Below are positions 26,130-34,242 of a DNA stretch of 64,000 nt, in pieces. A program made the position numbers and the translations under genes. The first letter of the stretch is position 1; every line of letters begins with the position of its first letter. The DNA is from Bacillota bacterium (GTDB lineage Bacteria; Bacillota; UBA4882; UBA10575), in assembly GCA_012727425.1 (NCBI GenBank), contig JAAYHQ010000033.1, forward strand, positions 1-64,000. The letters are read 5' to 3'. Below the pieces are notes generated by a model. The model did not search any database. It saw only the letters and a program-made list of their open reading frames with translations, and had not been told where the DNA came from.

Positions 26130-26330
26130 TTGGCCAGAGATGGGCGTCAATCATTGAACCTTTCCGCCAGGGCGGATAATGCGGAAGCGAGTGTAAAATG
26201 TCCTTTATGTGGAACTATGATTCTTTTGGGTTATGATGAAGATGAGGAGGTGGTGACTTGCCCCGTCTGTGATGGACAGGTCACCACCGTTGAAGAACAA
26301 CAATTATATTCTTCCAATGAAGATTATTAA
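26130..26330 (+). CDS. Small zinc-ribbon protein of unknown function
   Basis: A 66-residue acidic protein with two CXXC knuckles, CPLC (about 24-27) and CPVC (about 44-47), spaced for a single zinc ribbon, and an acidic linker (GYDEDEEVV). TTG 26130 has GAGGAGGGAAG upstream. A terminator follows closely, so it is a one-gene unit between the divergent spore-protein gene and murC. I do not recognise a named family; some small lysine-biosynthesis carrier proteins (LysW) look similar, but the typical LysW C-terminal EDWGE is absent. Confidence 0.7.
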   Translation: MARDGRQSLNLSARADNAEASVKCPLCGTMILLGYDEDEEVVTCPVCDGQVTTVEEQQLYSSNEDY

Positions 26331-26346
26331 AGTTCAAAATCTGTTC

Positions 26347-26372
26347 AACCCGGGAAACCGGGTTTCTTTTAT
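26347..26372 (+). terminator. Terminator after the zinc-ribbon gene
   Basis: AACCCGG (26347-26353) and CCGGGTT (26358-26364) pair around a GAAA tetraloop, followed by TCTTTTATT. Confidence 0.85.
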
Positions 26373-26421
26373 TCTGAACCAAAACCGGATTCGACCGGCG
26401 GGGCTTATTGAAGACCGGGAA

Positions 26422-26451
26422 TTGATTAAACTTAACAAAAATGGATAAAAT
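26422..26451 (+). promoter_or_regulatory. Probable promoter of the murC-like gene
   Basis: TTGATT (26422-26427) and TAAAAT (26446-26451) are 18 bases apart, about 120 bases before the coding start. Confidence 0.5.
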
Positions 26452-26573
26452 AAGTAATAATTTATGGCGAAAGGATCCGCCTGTTTCGGTTGGAACCGGA
26501 GTCAAAAAGAAAGATTCGGCCTTTTTCCGAAAAGAACTATTGTTTTATTTAGTCAATCGTCATAGAATAGGAA

Positions 26574-28001
26574 ATGTGGAAAAAAAGAGGATTGGCCGAG
26601 AAGGGACGGATCAGGTTGAAACCAGGGGACCATCTGTATTTTATTGGGATTGGGGGCGCACGTCTTAGCGCCTTAGCCAAGATCATGCTGGAAAGCGGTT
26701 ACAAGGTAACCGGTTCGGACCGGAAGTCCAGCCGTAGTACGATGGAGCTAGAGGCCAAAGGGGTTAAAGTCCACTACGGACACCGGGCGGAACAGATTAC
26801 CGACGATATCGATGTGGTGATCTATACCAATGCGGTCGGTGAGCAAAACCCGGAACTATTGGCCGCCAGGGCAAAAGGACTTCCCCTTTACGAGGGGGCT
26901 GAGCTTCTTGGTATTTTGATGAAAGAAAAGGGCAAGGGGATTGCCGTGGCCGGTACCCACGGGAAAACAACAACCACGGCGATGATCTCCTTGCTGCTCA
27001 TTCGCGGGGGGAAAGACCCCACCGTGGAAGTGGGCGGCGAGATGCATGAACTGCAGGGGAACCACCGGACGGGACAAAGCCCTTACTTTGTCGTGGAAGC
27101 CTGTGAGTTTCGCCGTTCTTTTCTGTACCTTTCACCCCAGATTGCGGTAGTTACCAATGTTGATTGGGATCATCCCGATTGTTTTCCCACGGCGGGTGCA
27201 GTCGTGGATACTTTTAAAGAATTCATTGCCCTGGTCCCCCCGGAAGGAAGACTGGTCCTTTGGCAGGACGATCCGCACCGGCCGGAGTTGCTAAAAGCGG
27301 CCAGGGCCCCGGTTTCAACTTTTGGCCTATCCCCGGAAGCCGATTGGTACTGTACGGAGATTGAACCGGTGGCGCCAATGGGGATCAAAGGGCAACTGCA
27401 CTACAAAGGGGATTATCGTGGCGAATTAGTGTTAAGCGTCCCCGGCGAGCATAATCTGCGCAATGCCTTGGCGGCGTTGATTGTGGCGTTGGAGACCGGT
27501 GTACCGTTGGCCGACAGCCTGCGTTATCTGCAAACCTTTACTGGCGTGCGCCGGCGTTTTGAACTCAAGGGCGAAGCCGCCGGTGTGGTGGTGATCGATG
27601 ATTATGCCCATCACCCGGCTGCGATCCGCCAAACCCTGGCGACCGTTAGAAAACAGTATCCCGGACGGGTCTGGTGTGTCTTTCAACCCCACCTCTACAG
27701 CCGGACAAAACACCTGTTTTCCGGGTTTGCCCACGCCTTCGGTGATGCCGATATTCTGGTTTTGGCCGATATCTACGCTGCCCGTGAGGTTGACCGGGGA
27801 GAGGTCTCCAGTCGGCTTTTAGCGGACGAAACCCGGAAACACCATCCCGATGTCCGCTATCTCGGCGGCATGGAGGAGATAAAAGAGCATCTTTTAAGGG
27901 AAACGGAGCCGGGGGATTTGGTGTTGACGATGGGAGCCGGTGATATTTTTAAGGTTGGTGAAGCATTTTTGCAGGCACAACGGGTGCAGGATCAAATTTA
28001 A
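26574..28001 (+). CDS. murC: UDP-N-acetylmuramate--L-alanine ligase (MurC)
   Basis: MurC adds L-alanine to UDP-MurNAc in peptidoglycan synthesis. The 475 residues have an N-terminal Rossmann part (HLYFIGIGGARLSALAKIM) and the ATP loop VAGTHGKTTTTAMI (about 121-134). The central region has ACEFRRSFL and TNVDWDHPDCF, and the C-terminal part has DDYAHHPAAIRQTL and FQPHLYSRTKH. One oddity is that the N-terminal glycine loop reads IGGARLS, where most MurC have IGGxGMS. ATG 26574 is used, but its AGGA is too close; TTG 26616, giving LKPGDHLYFIG, aligns better with family starts. It stands alone, away from a dcw cluster. Confidence 0.9.
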   Translation: MWKKRGLAEKGRIRLKPGDHLYFIGIGGARLSALAKIMLESGYKVTGSDRKSSRSTMELEAKGVKVHYGHRAEQITDDIDVVIYTNAVGEQNPELLAARAKGLPLYEGAELLGILMKEKGKGIAVAGTHGKTTTTAMISLLLIRGGKDPTVEVGGEMHELQGNHRTGQSPYFVVEACEFRRSFLYLSPQIAVVTNVDWDHPDCFPTAGAVVDTFKEFIALVPPEGRLVLWQDDPHRPELLKAARAPVSTFGLSPEADWYCTEIEPVAPMGIKGQLHYKGDYRGELVLSVPGEHNLRNALAALIVALETGVPLADSLRYLQTFTGVRRRFELKGEAAGVVVIDDYAHHPAAIRQTLATVRKQYPGRVWCVFQPHLYSRTKHLFSGFAHAFGDADILVLADIYAAREVDRGEVSSRLLADETRKHHPDVRYLGGMEEIKEHLLRETEPGDLVLTMGAGDIFKVGEAFLQAQRVQDQI

Positions 28002-28107
28002 GACCAAGTAAAAAAGGGATTTTGGCAAAGGAGTCCAGCGGTTCTCTGGAGAATTCAACCGGAGAACTTTTTCTGTGCCGCACGGTGGAGCGGGAAGGAG
28101 GGTAATG

Positions 28108-29226
28108 ATGACCAAAGTTGCCCTTGCCCGTTGTGGCAGTTACGCGCGGAACGAGGTGGAAAGCGCGGTCCGCAAATGCCTGAACGAACTGGGGGGCTTG
28201 GGGCGCTTCGTCCAACCCGGCCAAAAGGTGCTGGTCAAACCGAATCTGTTGGCGGCGGAACCGCCGGAACGGGGCGTTGATACCCATCCGGAAGTGGTTC
28301 GGGCGGTCCTCAAAGAACTGTTGGCCATCGGTGCCAAGCCGCTGGTGGGGGACAGCCCCGGTTTGGGCAGTTTGGTGCGGGTGGCGCAAAAGGCCGGTGT
28401 TACCCAGGTCTGCCGGGAACTTGGTGTGCCGTTGGGAGTTTTTACGAAAGAAATTGAAGTAAAGGCCCCCCACGGGAAGATTTTAAAAAGTTTTCCGCTG
28501 GTCGAAGAGATAGCTCAGGTTGATGCCGTGATCAATCTGCCCCGGGTGAAAACCCACGGGCTGACCCGACTCACCGGGGCCGTGAAAAATCTCTTTGGTT
28601 GTGTGGCTGGATTACGCAAGGGCGAGATGCATTTCCGGCTTCAGCACGCCGATGTTTTCCATGAGATGCTCATTGATCTGGCCTTAACCATTAAACCGGT
28701 TCTGAACATCGTCGACGGGGTGATGGCGATGGAAGGAGCCGGACCGCGCAACGGCCGTCTGCGTTTTATGGGCTTAATCATTGCCGGAGCCGATCCTTTT
28801 GCCGTCGATGCCACCATCGCCCGGCTGGTCGGTTTGGCGCCCGCCGCCGTTCCACTCTTGGCTTTAGCCGGTGAAAGAGGGCTTCCTGGTCTTAAAGAAG
28901 TGGAGGTTGAGGTCCGGGGGGAAGCGCTGGATGCGTTTGTGCTCTCTGATTTCCAGGTGCCGCCGGCGGCAACGCACATCGGTTTGCGGGTGCCTGCCGT
29001 GGTGAACGCCTTTTTCCGCCGGTACGTCTCACCTTACCCGGTGATCAAGAACAATTGCCAAAGGTGCGGGGTCTGTCTCCAGGCTTGTCCGGCCCAGTTG
29101 ATCACGATGGAGCGGGGCAAAGTGGTGATTGATGACCGCCGGTGTATTCGCTGTTATTGTTGTCAGGAGTTTTGTCCCCATGATGCCATTGCGTTGAAGA
29201 CCCCGTTTTTCGGACGTTTTCTTTAA
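28108..29226 (+). CDS. DUF362 protein with two [4Fe-4S] clusters
   Basis: The 372 residues comprise a DUF362 domain (about 1-300). It shows VLVKPNLLAAEPPERGVDTH, GDSPGLGS, NLPRVKTHGLTRLTGAVKNL and a DPFAVDATIARLVG segment. A C-terminal double-cluster ferredoxin domain follows (CQRCGVCLQACPAQ and CIRCYCCQEFCPHDAI, about 315-360). The family is widespread in anaerobes and its chemistry is unproven; electron transfer is a reasonable inference. Adjacent ATG codons at 28105 and 28108 follow AAGGAGGG; the second is better spaced. Its 3' end overlaps ypiB on the other strand by 4 bases. Confidence 0.9.
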   Translation: MTKVALARCGSYARNEVESAVRKCLNELGGLGRFVQPGQKVLVKPNLLAAEPPERGVDTHPEVVRAVLKELLAIGAKPLVGDSPGLGSLVRVAQKAGVTQVCRELGVPLGVFTKEIEVKAPHGKILKSFPLVEEIAQVDAVINLPRVKTHGLTRLTGAVKNLFGCVAGLRKGEMHFRLQHADVFHEMLIDLALTIKPVLNIVDGVMAMEGAGPRNGRLRFMGLIIAGADPFAVDATIARLVGLAPAAVPLLALAGERGLPGLKEVEVEVRGEALDAFVLSDFQVPPAATHIGLRVPAVVNAFFRRYVSPYPVIKNNCQRCGVCLQACPAQLITMERGKVVIDDRRCIRCYCCQEFCPHDAIALKTPFFGRFL

Positions 29227-29765
29227 AGACTCTTTAGTAAACGGGCGAGCCGGAGAAAGGTCTTCTTCTCTTTCTTGGCGAGGGCTTCGTCGATTTGGGC
29301 CAGCAATCTGGTTCTTTGCGCTTCGTTTTCACCCTCGATCAATAAGAGTTTGATCTCCAGGTCCATTTGGAGACTGTCGACGGTTTCCCGTTCCAGAGGG
29401 AGCGGAAGTTCTTCCAAAACATCATGGAACGGTAAACATTGATCCCGGCCGGGGAAATAAAAAGTAAGGTAAAAACAGTCTTCTCCCGCACTGGACAGAT
29501 ATTGACGGATCGCGGCCGGGTCCGAAAGGACCAAGTTGTAAGTGAGTAAAACGGCCGGGGGCATTCCCGTCCCCAGACTGGAGATCACCAAGAGCGGGCG
29601 GAGAATACAGCCGTGTTTGACGATTCTAATCCGGTTTAAGGTGCGTTCTTCTTTGAGCAGGGCAAGCAGGATGTGCCGGGGAGCTTCACCCCGAAAATCA
29701 TAATGGGTGAGGAACCATTGGATGAAATTTTTCTTGGCCAAGGGGCTGACCAGTGGTTGCTTCAA
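29223..29765 (-). CDS. ypiB: YpiB family protein (UPF0302)
   Basis: YpiB proteins are conserved in Firmicutes; reports link the family to regulated proteolysis and lipopolysaccharide or lipid control, but the role here is open. The 180 residues begin KQPLVSPLAKKNFIQWFLTH, the family's N-terminal UPF0302 signature. A middle alpha/beta part (VLLTYNLVLSDPAAI, CFYLTFYFPGRDQCLPF) and a basic C-terminal helix (LDEALAKKEKK-like) follow. TTG at 29765 follows AAGGAGGTGCCTACC. The upstream 150 bases hold no gene. Confidence 0.8.
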   Translation of the reverse strand: MKQPLVSPLAKKNFIQWFLTHYDFRGEAPRHILLALLKEERTLNRIRIVKHGCILRPLLVISSLGTGMPPAVLLTYNLVLSDPAAIRQYLSSAGEDCFYLTFYFPGRDQCLPFHDVLEELPLPLERETVDSLQMDLEIKLLLIEGENEAQRTRLLAQIDEALAKKEKKTFLRLARLLKSL

Positions 29766-29955
29766 GGTAGGCACCTCCTTATTATAATCATATTACGGTC
29801 GGTCTGGTCTGATGAATCGTATTTCCGCCCTTTACCGTTGGTATCGGCTGAAGCTGGTTTGCGGTATAGACCATGTTGTTAAGGTGACTTTAATCTTTGC
29901 GTAGAGGCAGGGGAAGAAACTGAAAAGCAGAAATTCAACGACAGCACCTTCCATT

Positions 29956-30420
29956 TTGGTCAGCGCCTGTCTTTTGGGCGAAAAATGCCGTTATAACGGG
30001 AAAGGCTATCATTTTCCCTCCCTGGTTGAAAGTTTGAGTGGTTATTCGGTTATTCCGGTCTGCCCTGAAATACTGGGGGGATTACCGGTTCCGCGTCCCC
30101 CTTGCGAACTCAAAGGGGGCGACGGGGAACTGGTCTGGCAAGCACAGGCGGGGGTCTTTACCGAAGACGGCCGGGATTTGACACCGGCTTTTTGCGCCGG
30201 TGCCTGCAACACGCTGGCATTGGCCGAGAAAAACGGTGTTAAACTCGCGGTTTTAAAAGACCGCAGCCCGTCATGTGGTTGTAACAAGATCTATGATGGT
30301 TCCTTTCGCCGGCGCTTGGTCGCCGGGGTCGGAGTAACAACTGCCTTACTGAAGAAGCACGGGATTAAGGTGATCGCGGAGACCGACTGGTCCGCACGGA
30401 GGAGGAACAACGATGTCTAA
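29956..30420 (+). CDS. DUF523 family protein (thiouracil desulfurase-like)
   Basis: DUF523 proteins bind an iron-sulfur cluster with three cysteines, and one member desulfurates 2-thiouracil. The 154 residues show VSACLLGEKCRYNGKGY, VIPVCPEILGGLPVPRPP and KDRSPSCGC, matching the family along its length. The start is uncertain: TTG 29956 has no binding site, and in-frame residues before it (SIL of SILVSACLLG) are also family-conserved. Translation may begin upstream at a non-standard codon, for instance CTG 29920, which follows AGGCAGGGG. Its stop overlaps the next gene by 8 bases. Confidence 0.85.
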   Translation: MVSACLLGEKCRYNGKGYHFPSLVESLSGYSVIPVCPEILGGLPVPRPPCELKGGDGELVWQAQAGVFTEDGRDLTPAFCAGACNTLALAEKNGVKLAVLKDRSPSCGCNKIYDGSFRRRLVAGVGVTTALLKKHGIKVIAETDWSARRRNNDV

Positions 30421-30985
30421 AAAATATCGCTGGTTAAAGCTGACCGGGCTTTTGTTGCCTGTTGTCCTCTTTTTTCTGATTATCAACAGCTTCTCCCGTG
30501 AAAACAACCGCTTGTTGGCGGAGCGGAATATGTGGGCCGAAAAAGCCAAGGCCCTTGCAGAAAGCAACCAAAAATTACAGAATGAAAACCGGGAATTACA
30601 GCAAGTTTTGGACCAAGGAAGACCGGGGCTCATCATTAAAACCCTTGACCTTACAACCCTTGGTTTCAAGGCGCCGAACCGACTAACTTACCAGTTAACC
30701 ATCACCGTGGCCAACCGGTCGGACCAATCCGTCCCGGCGGGCGGAGGCGGGCTGTTCTTCGCCTTACGTCAGCCGGGGACCGATACATATGGCCGGACGA
30801 GTTGGCGCCGGATCCAGTTGCCGTCTTTCCAACCGGGCGAGGTAAAAACGTTGCCCGTCACGGGAGAATTGGTGGCGGACCCCCGGGAAGAACTGCTGTT
30901 ATTGGCCAGTTTCGACCAGCAGCCGGGCGTGGCCAAAGTTGAGGTCCGGTTGCCGGACGTCACCACCGCAGAGGTCCTAGAGTAA
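30413..30985 (+). CDS. Membrane-anchored protein of unknown function
   Basis: No family is recognised. The 190 residues have one N-terminal membrane helix (LKLTGLLLPVVLFFLIINSF, about 8-27), then a coiled-coil stretch (ENNRLLAERNMWAEKAKAL to ENRELQQVLDQ, about 30-68). A compact beta-rich extracytoplasmic domain follows (LTYQLTITVANRSDQSVP, LFFALRQPGTDTYG), resembling an immunoglobulin-like fold. ATG 30413 has GGAGGAACAACG upstream and overlaps the previous gene by 8 bases, so it is co-translated with DUF523. The dCMP deaminase-like gene follows 24 bases later, so they probably share a transcript. Confidence 0.72.
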   Translation: MSKKYRWLKLTGLLLPVVLFFLIINSFSRENNRLLAERNMWAEKAKALAESNQKLQNENRELQQVLDQGRPGLIIKTLDLTTLGFKAPNRLTYQLTITVANRSDQSVPAGGGGLFFALRQPGTDTYGRTSWRRIQLPSFQPGEVKTLPVTGELVADPREELLLLASFDQQPGVAKVEVRLPDVTTAEVLE

Positions 30986-31009
30986 AAGGAGGGGAAAGGG
31001 GTTTGGAGG

Positions 31010-31507
31010 ATGCAGAGGCCGGACAAAGACCATTATTATCTGGATATTGCGGCCACGGTCGCGAAACGTTCAACCTGTCTGCGTCGGCACTTTGGGGCAA
31101 TCATCGTCAAGGCCGACCAGATTATCAGCACCGGATATGTGGGGGCCCCCCGTGGCAGCATCAACTGTATTGATCTGAATGATTGCCCCCGGGAGAAGGC
31201 CGGGATCCCTTCCGGTGAACGGTATGAACTTTGCCGTTCGGTCCATGCGGAGATGAACGCGCTCATCCACGCCGCCCGCGCGGACATGCTGGGGGCGACT
31301 CTTTATTTGGCTTGCCTGGAGCCCAAAACCGGGGCACGGGTGACCGGGGTGCGTCCTTGTAAACTATGTACCAGGATGATCATTAATGCCGGCATTGAAT
31401 GGGTGGTTACGGATGCGCCCGATGGGGGAGTGTGCCGTTATGCGGTTGCGGATTGGGTGAAGCAGGACCGGGGTGAATGGAACAAAGAAAATATCAGCGG
31501 TTACTAG
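31010..31507 (+). CDS. dCMP/cytidine deaminase family protein (ComEB-like)
   Basis: A zinc-dependent nucleotide deaminase. The 165 residues show the HAE motif in SVHAEMNALIHAARA (zinc His and catalytic Glu, about 78-92) and the CXXC zinc pair in RPCKLCTRMIINAGI (about 117-131). An N-terminal ATVAKRSTCLRRHFGAIIVK matches dCMP deaminases such as ComEB. dCMP deaminase feeds dUMP to thymidylate synthase. ATG 31010 is used; GGAGGGGAAAGGGG lies upstream. A looser cytidine or riboflavin-type deaminase is possible but less likely given GAPRG and the CIDLNDCPRE zinc-loop insertion. Confidence 0.9.
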   Translation: MQRPDKDHYYLDIAATVAKRSTCLRRHFGAIIVKADQIISTGYVGAPRGSINCIDLNDCPREKAGIPSGERYELCRSVHAEMNALIHAARADMLGATLYLACLEPKTGARVTGVRPCKLCTRMIINAGIEWVVTDAPDGGVCRYAVADWVKQDRGEWNKENISGY

Positions 31508-31584
31508 ACCGGCAAAAATGGAATGATGGTTGGTCCGTAAGTTGAAACATAAAACATTAAAAATTTGCGGAAGGAGCGATGTGG

Positions 31585-32664
31585 TTGGCTTATCGGATTA
31601 CGCTAATCCCGGGTGACGGGACCGGACCGGAAATCACGGCCGCGACGAAAAGGGTGATTGAAGCGACGGGCGTTGCCATCGACTGGGATGTGCAACATGC
31701 CGGTGTTGATGTGTTGGCCGAAAAGGGGACGCCGCTGCCGGACGAGGTGTTGGAATCAATCCGCCGGAACAAGGTGGCTTTGAAGGGGCCGATTACCACA
31801 CCGATTGGCACCGGATTCCGTAGCGTGAACGTGGCCCTGCGGCAGGCTTTGAATCTTTACGCCTGTGTCCGGCCGTGTAAAACTTACCCGGGTGTTCGTT
31901 CCCACTACCGCGATGTTGATCTGGTTGTGATCCGGGAGAATACAGAAGACTTATATGCGGGGGTGGAGTTTGATGCCGAAACCCCGGAAGCCCAAAAGAT
32001 CATTGACATGGCACCGGCCGGTAAGATTGACCCGGGGGCGGCAATCTCCATTAAACCGATCTCCCGTACCGGAAGTGAACGGATTATTCGTTATGCCTTT
32101 GAATACGCGCGGCGCCATGGCCGCCGGAAAGTAACGGCGGTAGCAAAAGCCAATATCATGAAGTATACCGACGGCCTCTTTTTCCGGGTCGGACGGGAGA
32201 TCGCCAAAGAATACGAGGGAGTAATCGAATACAACGAGGCCCTGGTGGATGCCCTCTGCATGCAGTTGGTGCAAAGGCCGGAGAATTTTGATGTGTTGGT
32301 CATGCCCAACCTTTACGGGGATATTGTTTCGGATGTCTGCGCCGGGCTGGTGGGCGGTTTGGGGGTGGCCCCGGGGGCGAACATCGGGACGGAGGCGGCT
32401 CTTTTTGAGCCGACGCACGGATCGGCCCCGAAATATAAAGGACAGAACAAAGTGAACCCCTGCGCCATGATCCTCTCCGGGGTCTTGATGCTGCGCCATT
32501 TGGGCGAAAACGAGGCGGCCGACCGTTTGGAACAAGCCGTCGCGGCGGTGATTCGCGAAGGGAAGTACGTTACTTATGATTTAAAAGCAGACCGGAACGA
32601 TCCGACGGCCGTTGGCACCAGCGAGATGGCCGATGCGATCATTGCAAAATTAGAACAGAACTAA
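31585..32664 (+). CDS. NAD-dependent isocitrate dehydrogenase-like protein
   Basis: A member of the isocitrate/isopropylmalate dehydrogenase family. The 359 residues show [15 protein letters not shown] and [19 protein letters not shown]. The signature [16 protein letters not shown] and the Lys/Asp set ([31 protein letters not shown]) follow, with the cofactor region [17 protein letters not shown]. The [15 protein letters not shown] pattern resembles NAD-isocitrate dehydrogenase (IDH3-like) more than LeuB; homoisocitrate dehydrogenase cannot be excluded. TTG 31585 has AAGGAG well spaced; ATG 31579 is too close. No leuCD or citrate synthase is nearby, so it stands alone. Confidence 0.85.
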   Translation: MAYRITLIPGDGTGPEITAATKRVIEATGVAIDWDVQHAGVDVLAEKGTPLPDEVLESIRRNKVALKGPITTPIGTGFRSVNVALRQALNLYACVRPCKTYPGVRSHYRDVDLVVIRENTEDLYAGVEFDAETPEAQKIIDMAPAGKIDPGAAISIKPISRTGSERIIRYAFEYARRHGRRKVTAVAKANIMKYTDGLFFRVGREIAKEYEGVIEYNEALVDALCMQLVQRPENFDVLVMPNLYGDIVSDVCAGLVGGLGVAPGANIGTEAALFEPTHGSAPKYKGQNKVNPCAMILSGVLMLRHLGENEAADRLEQAVAAVIREGKYVTYDLKADRNDPTAVGTSEMADAIIAKLEQN

Positions 32665-32680
32665 ATACTGGTTCCTAATT

Positions 32681-32710
32681 AAGAACCGCCCTTTTACGGG
32701 CGGTTCTTTA
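32681..32710. terminator. Terminator after the isocitrate dehydrogenase-like gene
   Basis: An 11-bp stem (32681-32691 with 32698-32708) with a 6-base loop. Its T-tail is short, so it may act in both directions, also ending the minus-strand capA-like gene. Confidence 0.8.
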
Positions 32711-32785
32711 ACATGTGCTTCCTCATTTTTAAAAAACCGGTTTTCCGTGGCGGTTGGGAAGGCCATCCGTCGGCATTTGGGGCCA

Positions 32786-33964
32786 TTAAAAGAAGGGGTA
32801 TTGCATTTGCTTGATACCGCCCGGCCAACCGGTGAGGATCGCTTCCGTATCGGTCCAAACTTCCCGGAACTTATTTTGTACGGCGGCGGGGAAGGGGGCG
32901 GTGGCCGTTGCTTCCCTCTTTTCTGGAGGGGGCACCTTTAAGATCCGGTAACCCCGGTGGTCGCGGTTTACCCAGAGGGGAGCACAGGCCAGCAAGTCGA
33001 TCTCAAGGCCGGGCGGCCAGAGTTTTTTGCGGAGGCGAAGGGTGATCATTAACCCGCAGTCACTGTAGCGCCAGCGCTGGTTGGAGAGGAAATTTCCCAA
33101 GGAGTAAGCGACCAAACAAGTCTTCGGATAATTGGTAAACGCATCGGTAATCACCACTTTTTCCAGCGGCCTGATGACATGGGGATGACTGCCCAGGATG
33201 ACATCCACCCCCAGACCCAGGAGCCGACGGCAGAGTTGCTGGTCGGCCGTGCTCGGAAGACGGACATATTCCTCGCCGAAATGGAGCGCCAGGATGATCC
33301 CGTCCACTCCGGCGGCTTTTAAATGCCGGATCTGCCCGGCAATTTGGTGAAAATCCAGGGTATTGAGGGCCCAACGTTTACCGGGCGGGGTGGAGAGACC
33401 GTTGGTGATGGTTGTATAGGAGAGGAAGGCCAACTTTAGTCCGTTGTTTTCCACCAGGTAATAGGGCTTGTCCTGGAAACGCTGACGGGTGCCGGTGGCC
33501 GGGAGTCCGGCCGCTTCCAGATGGTGGAGGGTCCTGATGATGCCGTCCACCCCTTGGTCCAACGAATGATTATGGGCGGTAAAGACCAGATCAAAACCGG
33601 CCCAACACAAGGCCTCGGCCAGTTGATAAGGGGTGTTGAACCGGGGATAGCCGGATAGTTGCTCGAACTTTGCGGTTAAAGAGGTTTCCAACACTCCGAC
33701 CGTTAGATCGGCGGCACTAAGCTCGGCCTTGAGGGGGGCAAAAACCGGCCTGAAATCATAGCTTTGGTCTTGTGGCGAAAAGGCGGACTTGACGACCGGC
33801 ATGTGCATGATTAAATCGCCCACGGCGGTCAGGGTGATACCGGGTGCCACCGCCCGGTCCAAGCCGACCGAAGGCGGAAGAGCAGTGCCCAGCTTAAGGA
33901 CGACCAACAGGGCGAAAACAGGGAAAAACCGGGAAAGCCGACGCAGAAGAGGGGATGGCCGCAT
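32786..33964 (-). CDS. CapA family protein (poly-gamma-glutamate capsule type metallophosphatase fold)
   Basis: The 392 residues have an N-terminal membrane or signal helix (FFPVFALLVVLKLGTAL) and a calcineurin-like CapA domain. This shows TLTAVGDLIMHMPV, VLETSLTAKF, FTAHNHSLDQGVDGI, ALHFGEEYVRLPS and LGSHPHVIRPLEKV, which hold the usual metal ligands. CapA-type proteins are needed for poly-gamma-glutamate export, but capB and capC are absent here, and many lone homologues have other or unknown envelope roles. The start at 33964 lies after GGAGGGAAA. It is divergent from dinB. Confidence 0.88.
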   Translation of the reverse strand: MRPSPLLRRLSRFFPVFALLVVLKLGTALPPSVGLDRAVAPGITLTAVGDLIMHMPVVKSAFSPQDQSYDFRPVFAPLKAELSAADLTVGVLETSLTAKFEQLSGYPRFNTPYQLAEALCWAGFDLVFTAHNHSLDQGVDGIIRTLHHLEAAGLPATGTRQRFQDKPYYLVENNGLKLAFLSYTTITNGLSTPPGKRWALNTLDFHQIAGQIRHLKAAGVDGIILALHFGEEYVRLPSTADQQLCRRLLGLGVDVILGSHPHVIRPLEKVVITDAFTNYPKTCLVAYSLGNFLSNQRWRYSDCGLMITLRLRKKLWPPGLEIDLLACAPLWVNRDHRGYRILKVPPPEKREATATAPFPAAVQNKFREVWTDTEAILTGWPGGIKQMQYPFF

Positions 33965-34165
33965 CTCATTTTCCCTCCCGTCAAGAAATTTTGGCTACCG
34001 CAGCGAGCAGAGAACAGTTTTTAGCCTTTTATACGGTCGTGCAGTTGTGAAAAAGGCAACAGATGAGTAACCAACTATTTCGCCTTCACATAACGGTTTA
34101 CCTTTTTCTTTTCCCTCCAGAAGCAGGCCGGCCGGAGGATTAACAAGGAACGAGATGAGTCTTGA

Positions 34166-34179
34166 CGAACAAATGTTTG
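34166..34179. promoter_or_regulatory. LexA (DinR)-type SOS box overlapping the dinB promoter
   Basis: CGAACAAATGTTTG matches the Gram-positive SOS consensus CGAAC-N4-GTTYG. It overlaps the -35 hexamer TTGACG (34162-34167), whose -10 partner is probably CAGAAT (34186-34191). A repressor bound here would block the promoter, so dinB is expected to be DNA-damage induced. Confidence 0.72.
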
Positions 34180-34242
34180 CTATGGCAGAATTAACTTATA
34201 GAGGATGGAGACGGCACGGCGGGAGGAGAGGAGGTGAACGGG

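Noticed and set aside
26130-26330. LysW-type amino-group carrier protein
   Set aside because: It has a zinc ribbon of similar size, but the C-terminal EDWGE motif and neighbouring lysine or arginine genes are missing.
26441-26668. 75-residue frame overlapping the murC start
   Set aside because: It is out of frame with murC, starts in the promoter and has no ribosome binding site.
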